DNA from: Salipaludibacillus sp047795645
Lineage (GTDB): Bacteria > Bacillota > Bacilli > Bacillales > Salisediminibacteriaceae
Length of the DNA: 64,000 nucleotides
Direction of reading: 5' to 3'
Assembly: GCF_047795645.1 (NCBI RefSeq)
Contig: NZ_CP181045.1
Location: 3,224,001-3,288,000 of the forward strand
In this document: piece by piece, positions 54,183-61,873 of the stretch
How the letters are laid out: each line of letters starts with the position of its first letter
How positions within the stretch are numbered: the stretch's first letter is position 1
Translations under genes and position numbers: made by a program
Notes under the pieces: generated by a model
Database searches by the model: none
Seen by the model: only the letters and a program-made list of their open reading frames with translations
Told to the model about the DNA's origin: nothing

Positions 54183-55025
54183 TTATCCCTTTTCTCCCCC
54201 TGCAGTCAAACCACTTATTAAATACTTCTGCAAAAACACAAACAAAAGTATCGTTGGCACCGCCACTAAAACAGCCCCCGCAGCAAAAAGTGTAAATTCA
54301 TTTCTCGTTTGATCATCAATCATCGTAAACAATCCAATCGCCACCGTTTTCTTCTCCTCACTCGAAATCAACAATCTCGGCAGAATAAAATCCATCCACG
54401 GAGCAGCAAATTGCGTCACCGCCACAAACGTCAGCATCGGCCGAGTCAACGGCAAGATAATTTGCACAAAAATCTGTGTCCGCGTCGCCCCATCAATCAA
54501 AGCCGCTTCATCGAAACTCATAGGAATCTCATCGATATACCCCTTCAGCAACCACATATTATAAGGAAGCTGAGCCGCCACACCAACTACGATTAATCCC
54601 GTCAGTCGATCGAGTAAACCGAAATTTAGAAACAGCATATAAACTGCAATCGCTGTCAAAAATGTCGGAAACATCTGCAAAATAAGAATCGTCAACAAAC
54701 TCGCTTTCTTCCCCTTAAATGAAAACCGCGAGAACGCATACGCACTCAGCGTCGATAGCAGCACACCAAAGAACATGTTCGCCACTGCCACATAAATCGT
54801 ATTCAAATACCACCTTGGAAATGACGTATTAGCAAAAAGATCACGGTAGTTCTGCAATGTTGGATTCTCCGGTATCGCTGACGCATTCGCTAATCCTAGC
54901 GAACTCCCAAACGACGAACCGACAATCCACATCACCGGATAAATCACAATTATCGCCATTAGAATCAATTCCAAGTAAATAAAGACCGCCCTTACTTTTT
55001 TCCTCGTTCTGACATTTTTCATCAT
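54183..55025 (-). CDS. ganQ: Galactan oligosaccharide ABC permease (GanQ/MalG-like)
   Basis: 280 aa, MalG family. EAA loop MSFDEAALIDGATRTQIFVQ, six helices, N-terminal AVFIYLELILMAIIVIYPVMW. The ATG at 55025 has GAGG 8 nt upstream; a longer frame to 55058 overlaps the previous gene. Second permease of the importer placed directly before a GH53 gene, hence the Gan name. Confidence 0.85.
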   Translation of the reverse strand: MMKNVRTRKKVRAVFIYLELILMAIIVIYPVMWIVGSSFGSSLGLANASAIPENPTLQNYRDLFANTSFPRWYLNTIYVAVANMFFGVLLSTLSAYAFSRFSFKGKKASLLTILILQMFPTFLTAIAVYMLFLNFGLLDRLTGLIVVGVAAQLPYNMWLLKGYIDEIPMSFDEAALIDGATRTQIFVQIILPLTRPMLTFVAVTQFAAPWMDFILPRLLISSEEKKTVAIGLFTMIDDQTRNEFTLFAAGAVLVAVPTILLFVFLQKYLISGLTAGGEKG

Positions 55026-55035
55026 CACTTCATCC

Positions 55036-56409
55036 TCAATCCTCAAAGACTTTTGCACGCTTCAAATTCCACAACGAGAAAGCACCAACGATCACAAAAA
55101 CAATCATCGACATCACCGCCCCCATGTTATACAAACGATTATCCAACGTCAGCTTATAGAGCCATGTGATCAACAAATCTGTACTTCCCGCAAATTGATA
55201 CCCAGGATTCGACGGACCTCCACTTGTAAGAAAATAGATCACACCGAAGTTATTGAAATTATTCACGAAAGCAAGAATAATCAATGGAGCCGTCGCCTTA
55301 TAGACAAATGGAAACGTAATGTTTCGAAACATTTGCAAATTAGTCGCCCCATCAATCCTCGCAGCCTCATAATAACTCTCCGAAATATTCGTCAAAGTCC
55401 CACTAATCAACGCCATAAAATAAGGAAATCCAAGCCATAGGTTTATCGTTAGCGCAAGCACCCTCGCCAAATTAGGATTCGCCGGATCGGTAAACCAATA
55501 AATCCGCTCTGAAGTTAAGCCAATATCCATTAGAAACTGGCTGACCGGTCCGAACTGCCCGTTAAACATCGACCGGAAGACCAACGCAGAAATCATCGCC
55601 GGAATCGCCCACGGCAAAATATAAATACTCCGCCACACGCGCTTAAACTTCACGACCGGATCATTAATAATCACCGCTTGGAAGAAACCGAAGAAATACG
55701 TCGTCACTGTAGCAAGCACCGCCCAAGCCACCGTCCATCCAAGAACGCCTAGAAACGTATTCATCCACGAAGAAACTTCCACCAACACTTTGAAATTTTC
55801 TAGCCCAACCCAAGAAACCAAATTCGTCGGCGGAATATTCGACCGCGTATAATCCGTAAATGCAATCATAATGCCGAACGTAATCGGCAGAACCGAAACA
55901 AACAGCAACAAAATCAGACCCGGTGACAAAACGAGATAGGCATACATCGATTCCCACAACTTCGAAAAGTAGCTCAGCGAAGACTCTGCATGCTCACCAC
56001 TCAACACCATCTTCTTTCGTACCTTTACAGCATCCCTAATATTCCAACAATAGAAGAACAAAATAATCATTAAAAACAGTACCGCAATAATCCCATTCAC
56101 CATCAGGACAATCGAGTGATCCCCTCCTGAGAGACCACTCACCCCCATCGTCCGCGGCTCCGTTCCAAGCGTCAGCAACCCCCAAATTCCCTTCACAAAA
56201 AATCCACCATGCTCGCTAATCTGAAATCCGTCCACTAAATACACGTACCGCCCCGTAACCCACTCAGTCATCAGCACTGCTCCGCCTATCCCCAGAAACA
56301 AAAGACCCTTCAAGTATTGACGATTGACAAACTGGCCGAGTCCCCAGATCAAAGCAGACAGTAGACCAACAACCCATCCTTTCCTGTTCTCACGTTGAAT
56401 TCTCTCCAT
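55036..56409 (-). CDS. ganP: Galactan oligosaccharide ABC permease (GanP/MalF-like)
   Basis: 457 aa, MalF type with extra N-terminal helices and a loop (~1-145) before the conserved permease core. EAA loop SESYYEAARIDGATNLQMFR, and LPWAIPAMISALVFRSMFNG are landmarks. It follows the binding-protein gene by 19 nt and precedes ganQ by 10 nt. The ATPase is absent from the operon; a shared MsmX-type ATPase, as in B. subtilis, probably serves it. Confidence 0.87.
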   Translation of the reverse strand: MERIQRENRKGWVVGLLSALIWGLGQFVNRQYLKGLLFLGIGGAVLMTEWVTGRYVYLVDGFQISEHGGFFVKGIWGLLTLGTEPRTMGVSGLSGGDHSIVLMVNGIIAVLFLMIILFFYCWNIRDAVKVRKKMVLSGEHAESSLSYFSKLWESMYAYLVLSPGLILLLFVSVLPITFGIMIAFTDYTRSNIPPTNLVSWVGLENFKVLVEVSSWMNTFLGVLGWTVAWAVLATVTTYFFGFFQAVIINDPVVKFKRVWRSIYILPWAIPAMISALVFRSMFNGQFGPVSQFLMDIGLTSERIYWFTDPANPNLARVLALTINLWLGFPYFMALISGTLTNISESYYEAARIDGATNLQMFRNITFPFVYKATAPLIILAFVNNFNNFGVIYFLTSGGPSNPGYQFAGSTDLLITWLYKLTLDNRLYNMGAVMSMIVFVIVGAFSLWNLKRAKVFED

Positions 56410-56428
56410 GTCATTCCGCCACCCATCT

Positions 56429-57733
56429 CTACTCAGCCAAAGATTTTAACTCCTCGTATTGTTCACTAGCCCGCTCCTGCGCCTCATCGACTGAAAGCAC
56501 ATCATCCCACACATTCACCACAAGCTCATTGCCCGCCGTATATAAATATTCCGGAATCTGTGGCGTTAAATCAGCCGCAGCCGATTGAGCAATCACACCC
56601 GCCAACTTCTCATTACCAGCAATCCCATCAACTTCAGTCACAAGATCCTCTGTTAACGCCGGGATCGCCCCAGTCGACTCATACAGCGCAGTCATCCCCG
56701 CATCCGACGCCATGAAATTCGCAAACACCCGCGCCGCAGCAGGATATTCCGTATAACCAGAAACCACAGCAACCGAAATCCCAGTCAATGAAGCCGCAGT
56801 CTCTCCATCCTTCGCCCGCGGAAGAGTTGTCACACCATACTCAAACCCATTCTCCTCAGAATACGTATCGAAATCACTAAAGACCCACGGCCCCGTAATC
56901 ACATACGGCGTCTCCCCCTTCACAAACTCATTCTCGATCGAATCATACGTCGCATCCGCCGAATTAACATCCCAAATCTCACGAAGCAACTGATAATACT
57001 CCAACCCCTCACGTAACTCCCCCGCACCAAGATCAACACTCTCAACATCCCCGTCCGCAAACAAACTCCATCCAAGCGAAGAAAGCACAGGATACGCATA
57101 ATAAAGCTCACCCGCCATAAACCGAATCGTCCATTGATTCGCCCCACTATCGTTGTACACCGAAGCAAGCTCTATTATCTCCTCCCACGTCTCAGCCGGC
57201 TTCGAAGAACCCGTCAACTCCTCAAGCAACGTCTTATTATAGAACAGCGCAATCGACTCCGTAGCAACCGGCACACCATACATCTCATCATCCCGACTCA
57301 CCACCTCCACAAACGCATCCGACACCCGCTCACGCAAAGCCCCACCATAATTCCCTAGCGGCGCAGCCGTCGCATGATCAATCGCACCAGCCAAATGATC
57401 ATGATTCGCCATAAACACATCCGCACCACTGCCAGCCTCCCCATCAAGCGCCATCCGCTCCACACTATCCACCTTCGCAATCACCTCATAAGTCACCACA
57501 ACATCCGGATAAACCTCACCAAACGCCTCAACAAGCGCATCCCCATAACTCTCATACTCCACCCAAACCTTCAACGCCTCCTCACCAGAAGCAACCGCCT
57601 CCTCCATCACATACTCCAAAGCAACATCATCCCAAACAATCTCCCCATCATCACCAGCATCATTCAACACCTCATCATTTCCACACCCACCTAGCACCAT
57701 CAACCCCAACAAACTAAGAAACAATACTTTCAT
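56429..57733 (-). CDS. ganS: Galactan oligosaccharide-binding lipoprotein (GanS-like)
   Basis: 434 aa from the ATG at 57733 (GGAGG 8 nt upstream); a GTG-initiated longer frame is unlikely. Lipobox MVLGGC at about residue 17. Family-1 binding-protein blocks: ATESIALFYNKTLLEELTG, ITGPWVFSDFD, AARVFANFMASDAG. The coding strand is extremely rich in G and T at third positions (GTT, GAG, GGG, GCG), unlike the cnt or helicase genes, which leaves the complementary strand almost free of G. First gene of the ganSPQ-GH53 operon. Confidence 0.87.
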   Translation of the reverse strand: MKVLFLSLLGLMVLGGCGNDEVLNDAGDDGEIVWDDVALEYVMEEAVASGEEALKVWVEYESYGDALVEAFGEVYPDVVVTYEVIAKVDSVERMALDGEAGSGADVFMANHDHLAGAIDHATAAPLGNYGGALRERVSDAFVEVVSRDDEMYGVPVATESIALFYNKTLLEELTGSSKPAETWEEIIELASVYNDSGANQWTIRFMAGELYYAYPVLSSLGWSLFADGDVESVDLGAGELREGLEYYQLLREIWDVNSADATYDSIENEFVKGETPYVITGPWVFSDFDTYSEENGFEYGVTTLPRAKDGETAASLTGISVAVVSGYTEYPAAARVFANFMASDAGMTALYESTGAIPALTEDLVTEVDGIAGNEKLAGVIAQSAAADLTPQIPEYLYTAGNELVVNVWDDVLSVDEAQERASEQYEELKSLAE

Positions 57734-58104
57734 CATTAACCCCTCCAAATCAATAGAATAATAGCCAACCAACGAACCTTCCCATCTCACCCCCCACACT
57801 TAATTAATTTATTTAATAAAGTCCCCAAACCTTTTCCTGCCAAAATTAAAATAAATCTACTAACCGATCGCCAAGCCTTTGCTCACATAATCACAAACGT
57901 AGTCTCACGCATTCTCAAACCCAATAACAGATCGATAGAAAAGCAGTATTACGTCCCTGTATCATGTACTTCTAACAAGGACAAACTAAATATATCATAT
58001 ATAGATTATATTTCAAGTGTAAATATCGTTATTTACGATATATTTTGACTTATTTAGCCTCTTTTCGATAAAGATGAATTCTATAATATACTTAGGTGAT
58101 AATG
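57734..58104. other. Divergent promoter region between ganS and an XRE regulator
   Basis: 370 bases without a gene. It holds the palindrome at 58023-58041 and TATAAT at 58082-58087, before the XRE gene. I find no convincing cre site for the gan operon. Confidence 0.5.
58023..58041. promoter_or_regulatory. Palindrome ATATCGT-N5-ACGATAT upstream of XRE regulator
   Basis: Perfect 7-base arms with a TATTT spacer, 64 nt before the XRE start and between it and ganS. A likely operator for the XRE protein, possibly also controlling the gan operon. Confidence 0.5.
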
Positions 58105-58419
58105 ATGCAAATAGGAAATAGAATTAAAAACCTTCGGAAAGCAAAACAACTAAAATCAACCGAATTAGCGAAAAAAGCATTTATCTCACAGCCATATTTA
58201 AGCGATATTGAACATGGTAGAACGACACCATCACTCGATCGATTACAATCGATTTGTACCGTTTTAGAAGTTTCTCTCAGTGATTTCTTTGGAGACACCT
58301 CCGCCCTTCCACCAGATATTCATTCAATTATCGAAAACATTCAGAAGTTATCTGAGGAAGAAAGAGAATATCTAGGAAAATTCATTGCGTCGATTGTTAA
58401 CAGAGACACCAGCAAATAA
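58105..58419 (+). CDS. XRE-family transcriptional regulator (SinR-like)
   Basis: 104 aa. HTH at ~5-60 (IGNRIKNLRKAKQLKSTELA; FISQPYLSDIEHGRTTPSL), then LSDFFGD and a short helical tail (IHSIIENIQKLSEEEREYLG), as in SinR/Xre-type repressors. AGGTGAT lies just before; the second of two adjacent ATGs is chosen. Divergent from ganS, and could control it or itself through the palindrome at 58023. Confidence 0.82.
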   Translation: MQIGNRIKNLRKAKQLKSTELAKKAFISQPYLSDIEHGRTTPSLDRLQSICTVLEVSLSDFFGDTSALPPDIHSIIENIQKLSEEEREYLGKFIASIVNRDTSK

Positions 58420-58434
58420 TACGATTTCCGTCAC

Positions 58435-58477
58435 ACATGCAAGATAGTGCACCACCGCTATCTTGCATGTGTTTTTT
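58435..58477 (+). terminator. Strong intrinsic terminator of the XRE gene
   Basis: Perfect 13-bp stem ACATGCAAGATAG / CTATCTTGCATGT with a 10-nt loop, then GTTTTTTC. The converging gene at 58458 ends inside it. Confidence 0.88.
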
Positions 58478-58706
58478 CATGCACTACATAGTCATTATCT
58501 AGATGGTCACCTCTATCAACTGTTTTCGGATCAATCATTTTTTCTTGTTGTTCCATTAACTCAACCACTTCTAACAACGGAACAATTGCATCACTCTTCA
58601 TGTAACACTCATCATCAATTAAATTACACACCACTTTAATCACGCGAAGCTTCATGTCATTCAAGATCCATTTTTTGTTTAAATCAGCTAACAGACGATC
58701 TTGCAA
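58458..58706 (-). CDS. Small hypothetical protein
   Basis: 82 aa, acidic, soluble, family not recognised. Start TTG at 58706 with GGGAGGGG 4 nt upstream. Helical segments WILNDMKLRVIKVVCNLIDD and VPLLEVVELMEQQEKM. Its stop lies in the terminator shared with the converging XRE gene. Could be a small phage- or regulator-associated gene; moderate doubt. Confidence 0.55.
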   Translation of the reverse strand: MQDRLLADLNKKWILNDMKLRVIKVVCNLIDDECYMKSDAIVPLLEVVELMEQQEKMIDPKTVDRGDHLDNDYVVHEKTHAR

Positions 58707-58797
58707 GATGCCCCTCCCTTTTACACATTCCGTCCTATATCTAAATCATACACCATAACAAATCAAATCTTGTACGCTTATGAGTACGAGTTTTCCC

Positions 58798-58855
58798 AAC
58801 CAGAGGGCAACCAGAGGGCAACCAGAGGGCAACCAGAGGGACGGTTCTTCTGGTT
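58798..58855 (+). repeat. REP unit preceded by three perfect 11-bp tandem copies
   Basis: AACCAGAGGGC occurs three times without interruption, then AACCAGAGGGACGGTTC and TTCTGGTT. The last unit folds with arms AACCAGA / TCTGGTT. Not adjacent to a stop codon. Confidence 0.85.
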
Positions 58856-59345
58856 GGATTCGAAAAGTCTCCCCTTAGCGAAATTACTAATGGCAAAAGA
58901 TAACGAATCCAACTTGAACATATTAAAAAATTGCAAATACTTTAGAAATTAATGATATAAATGGCATCATAACGATCTGTAAGGATGAAAAGGAGTGGGA
59001 TTAATTATTTTTTTCAACGCATTAAATGAGACGACTTTAATTACTTCGTTTAATCTATTTCGAGATTGCATCTACCAACTGTAAAAGGGTTCCAAAAAAC
59101 AAATAAACAGCGATGCGTGAAGAGTTCTTCACGCATCGCTGTTTATAGTTATTCCTACTACCTTTCGATTGTTTCGACATAATACTACATAATCGGGGTA
59201 GTGACACCTTCATTAAGTCCGATTTTCCGAACTCACCTATGAAAAATGATATTTATGTCCACCTATTCATAATACCTTCCCTTCTTTCTTTTTTCGTAGG
59301 TACCTATCCAGTGAAAGACGAAAATAAAAACGGAGGATGATTCAA
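58856..59345. other. Gene-free stretch with a perfect hairpin
   Basis: About 490 bases with no gene before 59346. The notable item is the hairpin at 59103-59146; the remainder is ordinary AT-rich DNA. Confidence 0.5.
59103..59146. repeat. Perfect 21-bp hairpin of the CGTGAAG stem-loop family
   Basis: Arms ATAAACAGCGATGCGTGAAGA and its exact complement, separated by GT. It is an intact relative of the stems in composite elements A, B, C and E (CAGCCAT...ATGGCTG), here without REP units alongside. Confidence 0.75.
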
Positions 59346-59492
59346 GTGACAGAATTTAAACGTTCGGTGATTAAAGATGAATTGTTAATGCTAACAGGAG
59401 ATTACAAATTGAGTATTGCGTATAAATTTAGCCAGTTATGCGGAGTTTTGACCTTTTACTTCACCTTTAAAATTACCATTGTATATCATTGA
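59346..59492 (+). pseudogene. Fragment of a plasmid/phage-type replication-associated protein
   Basis: GTG start with GGAGG 9 nt upstream; 48 codons beginning VTEFKRSVIKDELLMLTGDY and then KLSIAYKFSQL. This start recalls conserved Bacillus mobile-element proteins that continue with LNQFIYWSER, but the match ends after about 30 residues and the frame soon stops. Probably a truncated relic. Confidence 0.5.
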
Positions 59493-59552
59493 ACTATCAC
59501 AAGATGGGCTACTCTCCTTGAGAACAACTCTTCACGATAGCTTCTATTTCCT

Positions 59553-59825
59553 CTATTCTAGAAATCCCGCGACAATAAGCACAAGACCAACCAAAAGTAA
59601 AAGTGGGAGCAAAATCCACATTAAACCAACTCCCGCCCAGCCACTACCTTCACTAATTGCATAAGAAATACTGATTAACCACGAGAGCAAAGGTGCTATT
59701 GCTAACATTGTAGTTAGTCCCCACACAATAAGTTTTCTTTTTTTCGACTTATTCACACTGAGTATGCATGCTATTGCTATTGCTATTACTATTATTAAAA
59801 TTATAATTCCTACTTCAATTGACAT
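59553..59825 (-). CDS. Small membrane protein, unknown
   Basis: 90 aa with three hydrophobic segments (GIIILIIVIAIAIACILSV; TTMLAIAPLLSWLISISYA; WILLPLLLLVGLVLIVAGF). AAAGGGGA lies upstream of the ATG. No family recognised; no operon partner. Confidence 0.6.
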   Translation of the reverse strand: MSIEVGIIILIIVIAIAIACILSVNKSKKRKLIVWGLTTMLAIAPLLSWLISISYAISEGSGWAGVGLMWILLPLLLLVGLVLIVAGFLE

Positions 59826-60331
59826 TTTGAAATCCCCTTTCTTTCAAAGACTATCTTCGGTTACAAATCATTGTTGAACTCTTCTCCCCATTACCATTAA
59901 GTGAAAAAATCACATACTCTTGTATTTTCTAGTATCATGTTAACATAATTATTCCAATTACAACTTAAATTTGTAATAATTTCCTAAAAATCACCCTGAT
60001 TCTCAATAATGTGCACACAGTAACAGTGCTACGCTACTTTGCCTAAGACAGTGTAATTTCGGTAGTTCGCCACTACCTTTGACTCAACTTACAATCAACA
60101 GAAAGTATTTTTCTGTTGGCTTTTGATCTATTCATAAAATAATAGTTCTATTAGTAGCTCCTTACGCTGCAATTGGTGTCCCTTTTTATTCTTGTTAATA
60201 ACAGATCATCAAATATAAAAGTTAGATTGGCTTAAATAATCCCAATAAAATTTATTTCAAAAGGTGTCATATATGACGTGGTAGGTTTAGAAAATCCATT
60301 TAATAATTGAGTCAGAAGGGGCTTGTTATTT
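59826..60331. other. Gene-free stretch
   Basis: About 500 bases with no credible gene. CAACAGAAA / TTTCTGTTG at 60096-60118 followed by GCTTTTGA resembles a terminator of a lost plus-strand gene. Confidence 0.45.
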
Positions 60332-60581
60332 ATGGATAAATCTCACGATAGTGAATTAATAATAGGTTTTGGCCGAGCGGTTCGCCATGCACGAAAAGCA
60401 AAAAAATGTCGCATGAGGACCTTGCCGGGGATTCTCAACTCGATGGCAAACACACAAATACATAGGAAAAGTTGATAACGGTAAACTTAACATTACCATA
60501 TTAAACCTCGAAAAAATTTGTATTGGGCTAAATATGGAAGCCCATGAATTGTTAAAAATCGCTCACGATTTATCAAAATAA
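60332..60581 (+). pseudogene. XRE-type HTH regulator, frameshifted at an A7 run
   Basis: Starts MDKSHDSELIIGFGRAVRHA in one frame; after AAAAAAA near 60402 the sense continues one frame over as MSHEDLAGDSQLDGKHTNT and then YIGKVDNGKLNITILNLEKI, ending LLKIAHDLSK. This is a full small XRE repressor with a homopolymer frameshift and a small insertion. Confidence 0.65.
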
Positions 60582-60936
60582 CTTTACAATACACCTTCCA
60601 CTTTCCTCTTCCACTAAATCAAACCTCTTTTCTTTTTTATACTCTCACTTTTCCAAATATAATTACTGTTCATGATAACGATCTCGATGATTTTGAATTT
60701 CAAACAAATTTGTGAATAACTGAGCATCATTAGCCATTGTAATCTTCTTCCCCCACTACAACAATTCCATAGAAAGTATCTATTAATTTCTATGTTTAGA
60801 TAAATATCAAACGATAGAAAGCGATGTGATAAACCTCCGAACGAATTAAATAAAGCGCTTACATCGAAATTCCGTTAACAATAAACCAAACTCTCTAAAA
60901 AATATCTACCAATAATCTTACTAGGAGTGTATAAAA

Positions 60937-61416
60937 ATGACCGAACAATCTTTCACTATTTTGAACGACTATATCATTAACAAAATGCACAATGGCTTTA
61001 CTTCCCGCTGCTCATATCGATTACAGAACGATCGTCATTGAAGAGAACGCGACCTATTATATCAATCAAAAACCTCTCGACCTTATCAAACTAGCTTGTT
61101 TCAAAGGCGGCTCCTCTTATGATGGCAGACGATTGGCAGCCATGCATGAACTTGCCATCTACAAAAAAATCCCCGTGGCGATCAACACACACGACGGTAT
61201 CTATACCTTCCCAACATGCTCACCCTGCTTATTTCACTGCCACTGGATATTCTACGAGTACATACGTAACATTAGCCGCGTCCCCAAAGTTTCCAATCAA
61301 TGCCTAATTACCTTTAAAAACTGTGAAAAATCACCATTAACGTATCGCCGAAAATCATCAGGAGACAACTGTATCGAACCGCTTACATCATCCATCGCTT
61401 TTCTCAAAAAGGGTAA
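60937..61416 (+). pseudogene. comK remnant 2 (competence transcription factor)
   Basis: From 60937 MTEQSFTILNDYIINKM, then a +1 shift into MALLPAAHIDYRTIVIEENA, YYINQKPLDLIKLACFKGG, SSYDGRRLAAMHELAIYKK, DGIYTFPTCSPCLFHCHWIF, PKVSNQCLITFKN, and another shift into ITINVSPKIIRRQLYRTAYI, ending RFSQKG. All of ComK is present but split by two frameshifts; removing one C near 60987 would restore the first join. Better preserved than the 39440 copy. Confidence 0.75.
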
Positions 61417-61428
61417 TTGTAATCTAAC

Positions 61429-61459
61429 GGTGCGGGGGATTCAGTGCATCCCCCGCACC
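61429..61459 (+). terminator. Hairpin after comK remnant 2
   Basis: GGTGCGGGGGAT pairs exactly with ATCCCCCGCACC around a 7-nt loop. It lies 13 nt after the end of the comK remnant. No T run follows, so the terminator strength is uncertain. Confidence 0.6.
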
Positions 61460-61576
61460 ATGCCATTGCAATCTTCAAATGTTTCAACATGAACTTTAGC
61501 GGAGTGGTGGTCTGCACCAGATTTTCTTAACTAGTGAAGTGAATAATAATAAAATTCAAAGCCACAGTTCTTTTTC

Positions 61577-61611
61577 GACCGCAAGAACCGTCCCACCGGT
61601 TACCACCGGTT
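61577..61611 (-). repeat. REP unit near a converging gene end
   Basis: Minus strand: TTAACCGGTGGTAACCGGTG, GGACGGTTCTTGCGGTC. Two tandem AACCGGTGG units. It begins 9-10 nt after the stop of the 61623 gene, close to but not overlapping it. Confidence 0.8.
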
Positions 61612-61622
61612 AAACTCAACAG

Positions 61623-61844
61623 TTATGCTCTACTCCTTAATGACCAAAAAAACAATATCCAATACAATAAAGCACATAAAGGTAAGAAAATTAATAAGAC
61701 TTCAATACCAGTAATTAAAAAATAGACAACTAGAATTGTATAAAACAATGCAATAAAGAATGTAGTTATTTTAAGCCTTTTCTTAGCAAATACAAATTGT
61801 AAAATTAGAAATAGAATCCCTGATACTATTAATAATAAATACAT
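61623..61844 (-). CDS. Small membrane protein, unknown
   Basis: 73 aa with two or three hydrophobic segments (YLLLIVSGILFLILQFVFA; FFIALFYTILVVYFLITGI; LLIFLPLCALLYWILFFW) and a basic end. Start ATG 61844 with GAGGTGG upstream; an ATG at 61856 precedes that site. It follows the subtilase gene by 29 nt and may be its membrane partner or immunity-type protein; that is inference. Confidence 0.6.
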   Translation of the reverse strand: MYLLLIVSGILFLILQFVFAKKRLKITTFFIALFYTILVVYFLITGIEVLLIFLPLCALLYWILFFWSLRSRA

Positions 61845-61873
61845 ATTCCACCTCATTCTCTTATTATTATAGA

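Noticed and set aside
57134..57694. Long plus-strand open frames opposite ganS
   Set aside because: Low-complexity products (His/Arg/Leu/Ile-rich) caused by the strong base skew of ganS on the other strand.
57800..58100. CcpA (cre) site for the galactan operon
   Set aside because: I scanned for TGWAANCGNTNWCA by eye and found no convincing match; the only clear palindrome is of another type.
58798..58841. Short tandem repeats resembling a mini CRISPR array
   Set aside because: Units are 11 bp and contiguous with no spacers; no cas gene nearby. They are the outer end of a REP unit.
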